Shown here: one piece after another, positions 10,101 to 16,496 of the stretch
How the letters are laid out: every line of letters begins with the position of its first letter
How positions within the stretch are numbered: the stretch's first letter is position 1
Origin: an uncultured Selenomonadales bacterium
GTDB lineage: Bacteria > Bacillota > Negativicutes > Selenomonadales > Selenomonadaceae
Length of the DNA stretch: 38,332 nt
NCBI GenBank assembly: GCA_947165295.1
Contig: CAMUZU010000020.1
Span: 1-38,332 of the forward strand
Reading direction: 5' to 3'
Made by a program: the position numbers and the translations under genes
The notes under the pieces: model-generated
Seen by the model: only the letters and a program-made list of their open reading frames with translations
Databases searched by the model: none
Told to the model about the DNA's origin: nothing

Positions 10101-10330
10101 TCATGACTTCGTTCGCGTTCATAATCGGTTGCTTGCCGCTTGCAATGGCGACGGGCGCAGGTTCGGCGGCTCGCAACTCAATGGGCGTCGCGGTTGTCGG
10201 CGGAATGCTCTTCGCCACAACGCTGGGGGTATTTATCATACCCGTGCTTTTCGTTTTGACGGAATACGTCGCGAAGAAGTTCGGGTTCATGCACCAGGAG
10301 AAAAAGAAGTCTTCAATCGATTACATGTAA
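7136..10330 (+). CDS. RND multidrug efflux pump, AcrB/HAE1 type
   Basis: Inner-membrane proton-driven pump, 1064 residues, the normal size. It begins FFIHRPIFAIVIAL (first helix), then the porter domain (QLPIAQYPQISPPTISVS), the TM4 proton relay with paired aspartates (GLVVDDAIVVIENVEH, about 406-407), a second porter repeat, and the TM10 lysine in GLAAKNAILIVEFAKV (about 953). The second large loop contains PPALPGLGNVGGWSLQLQD, typical of drug-exporting HAE1 pumps. The frame opens at TTG 7130, but AAGGAG is 9 bases from ATG 7136, which is taken as start. The leader GGAGTCGTTGCT is nearly identical to the one before the broken symporter. Partner adaptor is at 1032; the outer-membrane channel must be encoded elsewhere. 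Confidence 0.96.
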   Translation: MAKFFIHRPIFAIVIALIITLVGILAGMQLPIAQYPQISPPTISVSTTYTGANASVVNETIAQVIEQQVNGTDGMDYMSSNSDDTGRYSLSVVFEVGTDGDMDSVKVQNNVAIANSSLPADVQRQGVTTRKASNEMALFLAMYSPDGTYDRAFMKNYSDIYLMDEIKRVDGVGDVQIFGSDYSMRIWLNPDKLAELDLTVAEVSAAINEQNLQAAAGTIGSMPLAQGQEKQYTGKVQGRLSEIEEFGNIILKANTDGTFVYMKDVARIESGQKANNIVAKFNGYPSVGFGIQLTSDANAMTTVRNVQAIIERQRPNLPPQLFISEIFDSTDYIRASINEVAHTFVEALLLVVFVIFVFLQSWRATLIPLLAVPVSLIGTFAAFIVLGFSINTLTLFAMVLAIGLVVDDAIVVIENVEHHMESGLSPVDATERAMDEVQGPVVAIAFVLAAVFVPVAFLGGMMGVLYRQFALTIAISMGLSAFIALTLTPALCAMILKPKDPNAKKSIFDKFFDGFNNWFDRTKNSYVGIVAKFIERSKLAIVFLVIVCGLTWMIYQRLPSTFVPEEDQGYFFTSISLPEGTSMNHTVATIDKLGKAVMKDMPGLKNCMMITGFDILSFGSKPNAGIIVCGLEDWTKRGENASVNACIGTMFRLGAMTVPEAQVIAFNPPALPGLGNVGGWSLQLQDMAGHTDVELDEITKRIVAKANQRPEMQGVRTTFNIATPTVEYEIDREKVKLLGVKLSDVFSALQVNFGGMQVNDFNKFGRTYKVMLQSDVLYRSEAECARFVFVKGADGQRIPLDTLVKPKYSTGPTQISRFNAARAVTIQGNAGAGYSSGQAMAAIEQIVNEEAGVGFNIEWSGQSREEKKAASSTAQVLALALVFVFLMLAALYESWSVPYAVLLSVPTGLFGAIFSEYFLAWASAAMHNGQANAGLQNSVYMQIGVIMIIGLAAKNAILIVEFAKVRVDRGMPPIKAALEAAGLRLRPILMTSFAFIIGCLPLAMATGAGSAARNSMGVAVVGGMLFATTLGVFIIPVLFVLTEYVAKKFGFMHQEKKKSSIDYM

Positions 10331-10342
10331 GGAGCGATTGCG

Positions 10343-10930
10343 TTGGTCAAACATGAATTCGCCGTCGACGCGCTTGTCGAAACCTGCGCGGCTCTGTCGG
10401 GTGACAACGTCGACCGTGCGGCTGAAATTGTTCGCACGAAGTATCCGCACCGCCCGCCGATTGAGAAACGAAAATCCTTCACGAAGAACAAGCAAATCGA
10501 AATTTTCATGCGCGACGGATTCATTGACCGATATTCGGGCGAACGCTTGCTTTATCCCGGCGTGTTGTGTGTCCTGTCGGCGACGTTGCCCGAAGTCTTC
10601 CCGTATCAAACGAACTGGAAAATGACCGACTGCCATCAAGGTTGGTGGAATTTGTTTCCAAGCATTGACCACATTATTTCGCTTGCTTTCGGCGGCACCA
10701 ACGACGATAACAATTTGGTTTGCACGTCCATGAAAAGAAATTTAGCGAAGTCAACTTCCTCGCTCGACGAAATCGGCTGGAAACTTCATCCGCCCGGCAA
10801 GCTTGAAGATTGGGACGGCTTGACGGCGTGGTTCCTGCATTACGTCGACGCGCACCCGCAACTTTTGACAAACAGAGACATCAGCGGCTGGTACGAAACC
10901 GCGAAAAAATTTTTTGACAACAAGCGTTAA
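10343..10930 (+). CDS. HNH endonuclease-like protein
   Basis: A 195-residue protein whose centre reads FPSIDHIISLAFGG, then TNDDNNLVCTSMKRNLAKS. This is the beta-beta-alpha metal layout of HNH nucleases: DH with the general-base His, then Asn in NNL and again in the following helix. The zinc-knuckle CxxC pairs of the two small HNH proteins at 12236 and 14313 are absent, so it belongs to another branch. TTG start, with GGAG just after the pump stop codon, makes it the last gene of the operon. Its role there is unclear; it could be a passenger gene. Residues 1-60 contain a basic helical segment (RPPIEKRKSFTKNKQIEIF) that may bind DNA. Confidence 0.75.
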   Translation: MVKHEFAVDALVETCAALSGDNVDRAAEIVRTKYPHRPPIEKRKSFTKNKQIEIFMRDGFIDRYSGERLLYPGVLCVLSATLPEVFPYQTNWKMTDCHQGWWNLFPSIDHIISLAFGGTNDDNNLVCTSMKRNLAKSTSSLDEIGWKLHPPGKLEDWDGLTAWFLHYVDAHPQLLTNRDISGWYETAKKFFDNKR

Positions 10931-10940
10931 TGCAAACTTC

Positions 10941-10969
10941 GGCTCGACTTCGGTCGTGCCTTTTTTTTT
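10941..10969 (+). terminator. Intrinsic terminator of the efflux operon
   Basis: GGCTCGAC and GTCGTGCC pair (one mismatch) around a TTCG tetraloop, followed by nine T residues. It lies 10 bases after the HNH stop codon. Confidence 0.9.
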
Positions 10970-11012
10970 GTCAACTACGCCTATTCTGTAATGGAGTTCG
11001 ACTGTCAGCCGG

Positions 11013-11041
11013 GCGACATTAGCGACATTACCTGATAGAAT
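11013..11041 (+). promoter_or_regulatory. Possible promoter for the XRE gene cluster
   Basis: GCGACA (11013-11018) and TAGAAT (11036-11041), 17 bases apart, lie about 33 bases before the ATG. The -10 box is good and the -35 weak. A terminator upstream means a promoter is needed in this gap. Confidence 0.45.
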
Positions 11042-11073
11042 TACTGTCAAACGAACATTCGGGAGGTCACCGC

Positions 11074-11463
11074 ATGAAAGAAGATTTTCGCGACGAGATG
11101 CGCTGTATCGGAATGCGCATTGCCGGCTTTCGCAAGTTGCGCCATTTGACGCAGGAAGAACTTGCCGACAAGCTCAACATCAACAAAAATTATCTGTCGC
11201 AGATTGAAACCGCGTCGGGCAACAAAAATATTTCGCTGCCGATGCTCATCAGAATTTCGCGTGCCTTGGACGTGGAACTTGCGCTTTTGACCGACATTGA
11301 CGGCGTGTACAAGTCCGACTTGAAAAGTTTTTGGAGCGACATGAAAGATACGTTCGAGCAAATCAAACAGCTCAACGACGACATGGACAAGATGCTTGAA
11401 CAGTTCGAGCGGGCGGACAAAATCTTTTCAAGCGGCGGCGTTTCCAAAACTTCAGCGAGGTGA
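11074..11463 (+). CDS. XRE-family helix-turn-helix regulator
   Basis: A 129-residue protein with an N-terminal Cro/CI-type DNA-binding domain: RKLRHLTQEELADKLNINKN followed by YLSQIETASG, about residues 18-60, the standard spacing for this fold. The remainder (about 75-125) is charged, predicted helical, with heptad-like Leu/Met spacing (IKQLNDDMDKMLEQFERAD), so probably a coiled-coil dimerisation arm. ATG start with GGGAGG at a good distance. It leads a tight group of three very small genes, the first beginning 5 bases after its stop codon; targets are not known, and no clear palindromic operator was found upstream. Confidence 0.85.
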   Translation: MKEDFRDEMRCIGMRIAGFRKLRHLTQEELADKLNINKNYLSQIETASGNKNISLPMLIRISRALDVELALLTDIDGVYKSDLKSFWSDMKDTFEQIKQLNDDMDKMLEQFERADKIFSSGGVSKTSAR

Positions 11464-11468
11464 TTTAC

Positions 11469-11630
11469 ATGATTACAAAAAGCGTGAACTGTCCGCACTG
11501 CGGGCGCAAACTCAATTCGTACACCGTCGACACTTCAAGCGTTCAGCGCACGAGCGGCACTTGTCCCGCTTGCGGCAAACGTTACGTCGTCGAATACGGC
11601 AAGAACAAAATCAAAATCAGCAAAAGTTAG
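11469..11630 (+). CDS. Small zinc-ribbon protein
   Basis: A 53-residue protein with two cysteine knuckles, CPHCGRK (about residues 8-14) and CPACGKR (about 32-38), spaced as in a single zinc ribbon. A short basic tail (GKNKIKISKS) follows. The start ATG has GAGGTG upstream, which overlaps the stop codon region of the XRE gene, so the two are probably translationally linked. Such ribbons bind nucleic acid or protein; no specific role can be given. Confidence 0.75.
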   Translation: MITKSVNCPHCGRKLNSYTVDTSSVQRTSGTCPACGKRYVVEYGKNKIKISKS

Positions 11631-11640
11631 GGTGTTCGCA

Positions 11641-11841
11641 ATGTTGCAGACAATCGCACTTATAGCGGGCGCGTTGGCTTTGGTTGCATTGGCTCCGCTT
11701 ATCTTGAGATTTCTGATTCCGTTGGTCGGTATTGCGTTGATTTTTTTGCTTATCTTTGGCACGGGCGGCTTAGGCGGAGCGGTCGCGTTGATAATTTTGA
11801 TAGTCTGCTTCTTGGTCGGCAAGTTCAAGGGCGGCGCATAA
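11641..11841 (+). CDS. Small hydrophobic membrane protein
   Basis: A 66-residue protein made almost entirely of membrane segments: about residues 3-22, 24-41 and 45-60, ending in a positive KFKGGA tail. The reading frame is open from GTG 11632, but GGGTG lies just before that codon and ATG 11641 has the better spacing. It starts 10 bases after the zinc-ribbon stop and ends overlapping the AGGAGG site of the next gene. No family recognised. Confidence 0.65.
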   Translation: MLQTIALIAGALALVALAPLILRFLIPLVGIALIFLLIFGTGGLGGAVALIILIVCFLVGKFKGGA

Positions 11842-11854
11842 GGAGGAATTTTTC

Positions 11855-12058
11855 ATGGGATTTTTCAGCAATTTGGGCAGCGCAGTTCTCAACGGCGCCA
11901 AAGAGTGGAGCGAAGAGGCCAACGAGTATTACGAAGAAGCCATGTCCATTTCCGATGTCGACGAATTCAAAGAGGAACTCCGGCGTGTTCGTCGCGGTTC
12001 CAACATGGCAAAGCGTGTCGGCTACGATAAAGCCGCCAAAGACCGCAACATTAATTAA
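11855..12058 (+). CDS. Small acidic/helical hypothetical protein
   Basis: A 67-residue soluble protein, acidic in the first half (EEANEYYEEAMSISDVDEF) and basic in the second (RRVRRGSNMAKRVGYDKAAK). It has an excellent ribosome binding site, AGGAGG overlapping the upstream stop codon, which supports it as real. No family recognised. It closes the small-gene group that follows the XRE regulator. Confidence 0.65.
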   Translation: MGFFSNLGSAVLNGAKEWSEEANEYYEEAMSISDVDEFKEELRRVRRGSNMAKRVGYDKAAKDRNIN

Positions 12059-12235
12059 ATCGGCCGAGAGTTGATGACAACAGCACCGTCGACCGTCCGA
12101 GGTAATTCGGGCAGTTCACGTCGTCGACAAAAAATTTCCCGTCAATCGTTCGTCAAAGCGGCGAAGTAGACTCACGTCGGCAAACACAATCAGCTTGCAA
12201 AAATTTTCGACTGACACGCAAAGGAGGTGACAATC

Positions 12236-12499
12236 ATGGGCTATCGCGATAATTGGTTCAACGACAATGCGTCGAATCACGGCTGGTACACCTGCGCCAA
12301 ATGCGGCCGCAAACTTCGCAAGGGTGACGCGGACATCGATCACATCTTGCCGCAAAGTTACGGCGGCGGCGACGGTTTGGACAACTTGCAGTGCCTGTGC
12401 AAACATTGCAACCGTTCCAAACAAGACAGCTTGCGTGACACGGCGGGCGATTATCTTCGCAACAACGCCGAACGCGCACGGCGAAAACTTTTCGATTGA
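12236..12499 (+). CDS. Small HNH endonuclease, paralogue of the one at 14313
   Basis: An 87-residue stand-alone HNH protein: CAKCGRKL knuckle (about 19-26), DIDHILPQ with the catalytic His, GGDGLDNLQ, then the second knuckle CKHCNRSKQ. It shares the stretches SNHGWYTCA and LCKHCNRSKQ with the HNH protein at 14313. The frame is open from GTG 12227, but AAAGGAGGTG places the start at ATG 12236. It lies immediately upstream of recA in the same direction, though a hairpin terminator and the recA promoter separate them. The gap before it (12059-12235) shows nothing beyond the ribosome binding site. Confidence 0.85.
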   Translation: MGYRDNWFNDNASNHGWYTCAKCGRKLRKGDADIDHILPQSYGGGDGLDNLQCLCKHCNRSKQDSLRDTAGDYLRNNAERARRKLFD

Positions 12500-12540
12500 C
12501 AAAACATTTCGGCTGACGTTCCGGCGACAAAAATTTTTTC

Positions 12541-12571
12541 GGGCAGTTCACGCGGACTGCCTTATTTTGTT
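12541..12571 (+). terminator. Weak terminator between HNH and recA
   Basis: GGCAGT (12542-12547) pairs with ACTGCC (12556-12561) across an 8-base loop, followed by TTATTTTGTTG. The stem is short and the T tract interrupted, so termination may be partial. Confidence 0.5.
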
Positions 12572-12585
12572 GCCGTCGACGCAGT

Positions 12586-12614
12586 TTTACATGCGGGCGA
12601 TTCTCTGATATAAT
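12586..12614 (+). promoter_or_regulatory. recA promoter
   Basis: TTTACA (12586-12591), 17 bases, then TATAAT (12609-12614) preceded by TGA, giving an extended -10. It lies about 35 bases before the recA ATG. No convincing LexA box was seen here. Confidence 0.8.
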
Positions 12615-12649
12615 TCGCGTCTAAAACGAATTTGCAAAGGAGAGCCATC

Positions 12650-13702
12650 ATGGACAAACTTGAAGCGTTGAAAGCGGCTATGAAACAGATCGAAAAAGAT
12701 TTCGGCAAGGGCGCGATAATGCGACTCGGCGACGACACCACGCGCATGGACGTCAAAGCCGTGTCGACGGGCATTCTGCCGCTTGACGTTGCGCTCGGTA
12801 TCGGCGGCTTACCTCGCGGACGAATCATCGAAATTTACGGCCCCGAAGCCGGCGGCAAGACAACCGTCAGCTTGCACATGATAGCCTCCGTTCAACAGCA
12901 GGGCGGCACTGCGGCTTTCATTGACGCCGAACACGCGCTTGACCCCGTGTACGCAAAACGTCTCGGCGTCGACGTGGACAACTTACTTTTGGCGCAACCC
13001 GACACCGGCGAACAGGGCGTTGACATTGCCGAAGCGTTGATTCGTTCCGCCGCGATTGACATTGTGGTTATCGACTCGGTTGCCGCGCTCGTCCCGAAAT
13101 CCGAAATTGAAGGCGAAATGGGCGATGCCAACGTCGGACTTCACGCACGCATGATGAGCAAGGCAATGCGCAAACTTGCGGGCGTCATAAGCAAAACCGA
13201 AACTATCGCCGTGTTTATCAACCAGATTCGCGAAAAGGTCGGCATCATGTTCGGCAACCCCGAAACGACGACGGGCGGTCGTGCGCTGAAATTTTACTCG
13301 TCGATTCGTCTGGAAGTTCGCAAAGGTGAACCGCTCAAACTCGGCACGGAAGTTGTCGGCAACCGCGTCAAAATCAAAGTTGCAAAGAACAAAGTCGCTC
13401 CGCCTTTCCGCACGGCAGAATTCGATCTAATTTACGGCGAAGGTTATTCGCGTTTCGGCTCGATTATAGACATGGGCGTCACCTTCGACATTGTCACGCG
13501 TTCCGGCGCGCATTTCTCGTACAACGACATCAAGCTCGGTCAAGGCCGCGAAAACGCCAAAAAGTTTCTGCAGGAACATCTGGACATTGCCGACGAAATC
13601 GAAGGCAAACTGCGCGAAGCGGTCTTGAAGTCAACCACGCCAATTCAAGCGGAGCCCAACGCTTTCGACGACGAAGAAACTTTCGACGGCGATGAAGATT
13701 AA
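12650..13702 (+). CDS. recA: Recombinase RecA
   Basis: Strand-exchange ATPase of homologous recombination and SOS coprotease. 350 residues, with the full family layout: N-terminal helix ([20 protein letters not shown]), Walker [10 protein letters not shown] (about 64-72), Walker [11 protein letters not shown], loop 1 and the [20 protein letters not shown] signature leading into loop 2, then the C-terminal domain ending in an acidic tail ([12 protein letters not shown]). The frame is open from TTG 12632, but AAAGGAG and family alignment place the start at ATG 12650. It overlaps recX by 11 bases. It is the only SOS-related gene pair in view. Confidence 0.98.
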   Translation: MDKLEALKAAMKQIEKDFGKGAIMRLGDDTTRMDVKAVSTGILPLDVALGIGGLPRGRIIEIYGPEAGGKTTVSLHMIASVQQQGGTAAFIDAEHALDPVYAKRLGVDVDNLLLAQPDTGEQGVDIAEALIRSAAIDIVVIDSVAALVPKSEIEGEMGDANVGLHARMMSKAMRKLAGVISKTETIAVFINQIREKVGIMFGNPETTTGGRALKFYSSIRLEVRKGEPLKLGTEVVGNRVKIKVAKNKVAPPFRTAEFDLIYGEGYSRFGSIIDMGVTFDIVTRSGAHFSYNDIKLGQGRENAKKFLQEHLDIADEIEGKLREAVLKSTTPIQAEPNAFDDEETFDGDED

Positions 13703-14144
13703 AAAATCCGCGCTCATGAAGGCGGCCGACTTACTGGCTTACCGCGAACACAGCGAGTCCGAACTCAAGCAGAAACTTTTGGCGCGACATTACGAACCCG
13801 CCGAAGTTGACGCGACGATTGACAAGCTCAAGCAACACAATTACCTTGACGACGCGGAACTTTGTCGGCAACAATTCGACGACCTTTGGACGGACGGACG
13901 GCTCAGCGTGCGACAAATTGTCGTCAAGTTGATTCGGCGCGGCTTCGACAAAAACTTTATTGACGAACTCATTCCCGCCGACCGCGACGAACACGAATTG
14001 CAAGCGGCGACATTGGCATTGACGAAGAAGTTCACGACCCGCGACGAAAACTTTCGCGCCAAAGCGTGGCAATTTCTTTCGGGACGCGGCTTCGACGGCG
14101 ACATCATCTCGACTGCGATTGAAAACTTTTCGGCGACAAGTTGA
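13692..14144 (+). CDS. recX: RecA regulator RecX with an altered C-terminus
   Basis: RecX binds RecA filaments and modulates their activity; it is commonly encoded right after recA. The 150 residues contain the usual three-helix repeats: [20 protein letters not shown], then [20 protein letters not shown] and the third repeat [20 protein letters not shown]. The ATG at 13692 overlaps the end of recA, implying translational coupling, though no strong ribosome binding site is present; ATG 13716 is an alternative. The end has been changed by a 163-base tandem duplication: the gene now ends IENFSATS, whereas the second copy ends IENFSEGG next to the following gene's ribosome binding site, so EGG was probably the original ending. 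Confidence 0.92.
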   Translation: MKIKKSALMKAADLLAYREHSESELKQKLLARHYEPAEVDATIDKLKQHNYLDDAELCRQQFDDLWTDGRLSVRQIVVKLIRRGFDKNFIDELIPADRDEHELQAATLALTKKFTTRDENFRAKAWQFLSGRGFDGDIISTAIENFSATS

Positions 14145-14296
14145 CCGCGACGAACACGAATTGCAAGCGGCGACATTGGCATTGACGAAGAAGTTCACGA
14201 CCCGCGACGAAAACTTTCGCGCCAAAGCGTGGCAATTTCTTTCGGGACGCGGCTTTGACGGCGACATCATTTCGACTGCGATTGAAAACTTTTCGG
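13980..14296 (+). repeat. Tandem duplication of the recX 3' end
   Basis: 13980-14133 and 14143-14296 are 154-base copies differing at two positions, separated by nine bases (CGACAAGTT). The period of 163 is not a multiple of three, so the second copy is out of frame with recX and untranslated as RecX. It carries no palindromic element, unlike the duplicated tails of folP and trmD. Confidence 0.95.
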
Positions 14297-14312
14297 AAGG
14301 AGGCTGAACCTT

Positions 14313-14624
14313 TTGGGCAAGAAGTATCGCGAAACGTGGTTTGAAAACAACCCGTCGAATCACGGCTGGTACACCTGCGCACGTTGCGGCAAAAAATTTC
14401 GCAAGGCGGACATGGACGTTGATCACATCATCCCGCAGAAACACGGCGGCCCCGACGCGCTGTTTAACCTGCAGGGCTTGTGCAAACACTGCAACCGCTC
14501 CAAACAAGCCGACGTCAAAGACACCGTGCCCGACCTTATCAGGACGAACGCAGGCCGCGCAGTTCGGCACGTGAAGAACAAAGTTACGTCAATCGTCACG
14601 AAGAAAACTTCCAAGCGCAAATGA
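14313..14624 (+). CDS. Small HNH endonuclease, paralogue of the one at 12236
   Basis: A 103-residue HNH protein with the knuckle CARCGKKF, DVDHIIPQKHGG (catalytic His), FNLQGLCKHCNRSKQ and a long Lys/Arg-rich tail (RHVKNKVTSIVTKKTSKRK) that the paralogue lacks. TTG start, nine bases after AAGGAGG; that ribosome binding site overlaps the ancestral end of recX, so the gene was co-transcribed with recA-recX before and after the tail duplication. A terminator follows directly. Together the two paralogues bracket recA-recX, which suggests local duplication of an HNH gene, or a maintained link with DNA repair (inference). Confidence 0.85.
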   Translation: MGKKYRETWFENNPSNHGWYTCARCGKKFRKADMDVDHIIPQKHGGPDALFNLQGLCKHCNRSKQADVKDTVPDLIRTNAGRAVRHVKNKVTSIVTKKTSKRK

Positions 14625-14626
14625 CA

Positions 14627-14662
14627 AAAAAATTTCCCCGCCAAAGCGACGGGGATTTTTTT
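14627..14662 (+). terminator. Bidirectional terminator
   Basis: CCCCG (14636-14640) pairs with CGGGG (14650-14654), with an A tract before and T tract after, so it can end transcription from both the HNH gene and the convergent gene at 14669. Confidence 0.85.
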
Positions 14663-14668
14663 ATGCGT

Positions 14669-15102
14669 TCAATTCACGTTGCCCAAAAGCGGCGACATTT
14701 CCAATGACTCAAGCAAATCGTTAATCTGCGCGACGCCGTAACGATTTTTCAGCCCGAAAAGAATCACGCTGTCCCAACGGTCGCGCACGTACAAAGCTCC
14801 GTGCCCCGCGTAATGCAAAAGCCGATTGGCATCTTTGGGCGACAACTTCATTGCCGCCGCAATCGACAAAACATTTTCCCGCGAAGTTTTCTTGCGCCCC
14901 GCAAGGACATGATACGCGTAATCGCCGACCATGGAATCTTTGACAACTTGCGCCCGCGACAATTTTTTTCGTCGAGCAGGTGATTGAAATATTCCGCGAG
15001 CGTGAAGCTTTGAAAACTTTGCTCATTCGCCTTCAAGAATTCTTTCACGTCGTCGGCGTCCTGCAATTCGTTTTCGAGCTGAGCGGTGTCTTTGTTCGGC
15101 AT
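14669..15102 (-). pseudogene. Helical DNA-binding-like protein, split by a -1 frameshift at an A7 run
   Basis: Two overlapping frames make one protein. The first starts at ATG 15102 (GGAG 8 bases upstream): MPNKDTAQLE to YFNHLLDEK. The second continues with LSRAQVVKDSMVGDYAYHVL and ends at 14669 with SLEMSPLLGNVN. The switch is at seven consecutive A on the minus strand (plus-strand T run at 14963-14969); one more A, or a -1 slip there, restores about 144 residues. The helical segments (NVLSIAAAMKLSPKDANRLL) look like a Cro/CI-type domain. From memory, proteins of this kind occur beside bacterial Ser/Thr kinases, as here. It may be a recent mutation, a sequencing error, a phase-variable switch or a programmed frameshift; sequence alone does not decide. 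Confidence 0.7.
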
Positions 15103-15128
15103 TGTGTCATCTCCAAAATTTTTATAAG

Positions 15129-15157
15129 ATAATAGCGCAAAAATTTTTTGAAGGCAA
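15129..15157 (-). promoter_or_regulatory. Probable promoter of the frameshifted gene
   Basis: On the minus strand TTGCCT (15152-15157), 17 bases, TATTAT (15129-15134), about 27 bases before the ATG. The same 59-base gap must hold the kinase promoter; a plus-strand GATAAT (15128-15133) is a candidate -10. Confidence 0.5.
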
Positions 15158-15161
15158 GGCG

Positions 15162-16415
15162 ATGCGCGTGAAAAAATCCGTCGAAAGTTTTCTCGACTTC
15201 CGTTACGAAAAAGTCAAACTCCTCAAGCAATCCGTTCGCGGCGAAGTTTGGCTGGCATGCGAACGCCACGGCGACGAATTCGTCATCATCAAGCGCGTGC
15301 GGGCGACGGGGCTGCCTTACGTCAAGTTGCAAAATTCCGCGTTCAAACTTCCCGCCAAAACAATTTACTGCGCGGAGGACGAAGTTGAAACCGTCGTCGT
15401 CGAAGAGTTTCTGCGCGGCGAAAATTTGTCGGCGCGACTTAAACGTAAAAATTTTTTGAGCGAAGCCGAAGCACAAAAAATCCTGTTGCAACTGTGCGAC
15501 GGACTGGGCGAATTGCACGCGCAGAAAATTATTCACCGCGATATCAAACCGTCGAATCTCATCTTGTCGGGCGGACGAATTCGGCTGATTGATTACGATG
15601 CAGCACGGACTTTCAAGCCCGGCAAGACCAACGACACGAAACTTTTGGGCACGGAAGGTTACGCCGCGCCCGAACAGTACGGCGGCAGACAAACCGACGA
15701 ACGCAGCGACATTTATTTGCTCGGCGTCACGATGAAAGTTTTGCTCGGCAAAGGTTACTGCGGGCGGCTGAAAAAATTTTTGGACGTGTGCATGCAGTTT
15801 GACCCGAACAATCGTTTCCAAAGCGTCGGCGAACTCAAGCGCGCAATTCGTCTGAAGAATCTTTCCGACAAGCTCAAAGGCGCGGGAATTTTCGTTTCGC
15901 TCGTCGCCGCAATGTTCGTGTTGCCGCCGAAAATTGACAGCGGAATTGTGCCGCCCGTCGCCGAAGAAATTTTGTCGCACAACGACGAATTTAATCTGTC
16001 GCTCGGTGAACTCAAGCTCGGCGATTCGGTCGAAGTCGTGCAGAAAATTTTCGGCCGCGAAGAAAAAGTTGCGCCCGCAGAAACGCCCAATCACCGCCAC
16101 AGCAAATACAAAAGCGTCGTCGTTACGTTCGCGGGCAATTCGGTCGTCGGAATTGTGTCCAACGGCAACGAACTTCAAACGGAACGCGGACTTCGCGAAG
16201 GCACGCCGCTCGACGAAGTGATTGCCGCTTACGGTCGCTGCGGTGCAGTTTACGAATACGACGGGCTGACGCTGTACGAATATCCTTACGTGTCGGCGGG
16301 CGGGAATTTGGCAGTCATGCGTTTTGCCGTCAAAGATAACGCCGTCGAATACATCAGCTTGCGTCTTGCCAACGAGGAGCGCGAACACATTTTGGCGGAC
16401 GTGACGGACTTTTGA
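15162..16415 (+). CDS. Membrane-anchored Ser/Thr protein kinase
   Basis: Residues about 15-235 form a eukaryotic-type kinase: ATP lysine in VIIKRV (about 44), catalytic loop HRDIKPSN (about 125-132), a metal motif reading DYD instead of DFG (about 145), and GTEGYAAPEQYG in the activation segment. The glycine loop is degenerate (SVRGEVWL). A single hydrophobic segment at about 240-257 would carry the C-terminal ~150 residues across the membrane. That outer domain (GDSVEVVQKIFGREEKV, YEYDGLTLYEYPY, VMRFAVKDNAVEYISLRL) is clearly shared with the zinc-ribbon protein at 17065. The frame opens at TTG 15102 inside the divergent gene; the AAGG before ATG 15162 favours that start (417 residues). Probably a sensor kinase; ligand and substrates unknown. 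Confidence 0.88.
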   Translation: MRVKKSVESFLDFRYEKVKLLKQSVRGEVWLACERHGDEFVIIKRVRATGLPYVKLQNSAFKLPAKTIYCAEDEVETVVVEEFLRGENLSARLKRKNFLSEAEAQKILLQLCDGLGELHAQKIIHRDIKPSNLILSGGRIRLIDYDAARTFKPGKTNDTKLLGTEGYAAPEQYGGRQTDERSDIYLLGVTMKVLLGKGYCGRLKKFLDVCMQFDPNNRFQSVGELKRAIRLKNLSDKLKGAGIFVSLVAAMFVLPPKIDSGIVPPVAEEILSHNDEFNLSLGELKLGDSVEVVQKIFGREEKVAPAETPNHRHSKYKSVVVTFAGNSVVGIVSNGNELQTERGLREGTPLDEVIAAYGRCGAVYEYDGLTLYEYPYVSAGGNLAVMRFAVKDNAVEYISLRLANEEREHILADVTDF

Positions 16416-16434
16416 AGCCGCAATGTCGCGGACA

Positions 16435-16461
16435 ACGGTGCTTGATGCGCCGTTTTTTTTT
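16435..16461 (+). terminator. Terminator of the kinase gene
   Basis: ACGGTGC and GCGCCGT pair (one G-T) around TTGAT, followed by nine T residues, about 20 bases after the kinase stop codon. Confidence 0.8.
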
Positions 16462-16496
16462 GCCGTCTTACCCCGCGGGACAGCAAACTTGAAACG

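Noticed and set aside
11050-11062. CGAACATTCG as a LexA-type box before the XRE gene
   Set aside because: The spacing between half-sites is too short for the Firmicutes consensus, and no similar site precedes recA.
12059-12235. Possible small RNA or gene in the gap before the HNH gene
   Set aside because: No strong hairpin, promoter pair or open frame; only a short string (TCGGGCAGTTCACG) shared with the 12540 terminator region.
14119-14307. Small plus-strand frame encoding a RecX-like tail
   Set aside because: It is only the second copy of the duplicated recX end, with no proper start; described as a repeat instead.
15045-16388. 447-residue open frame on the minus strand
   Set aside because: Antisense shadow of the kinase gene, rich in Phe and Arg as expected from reversed codons, with no recognisable domain.
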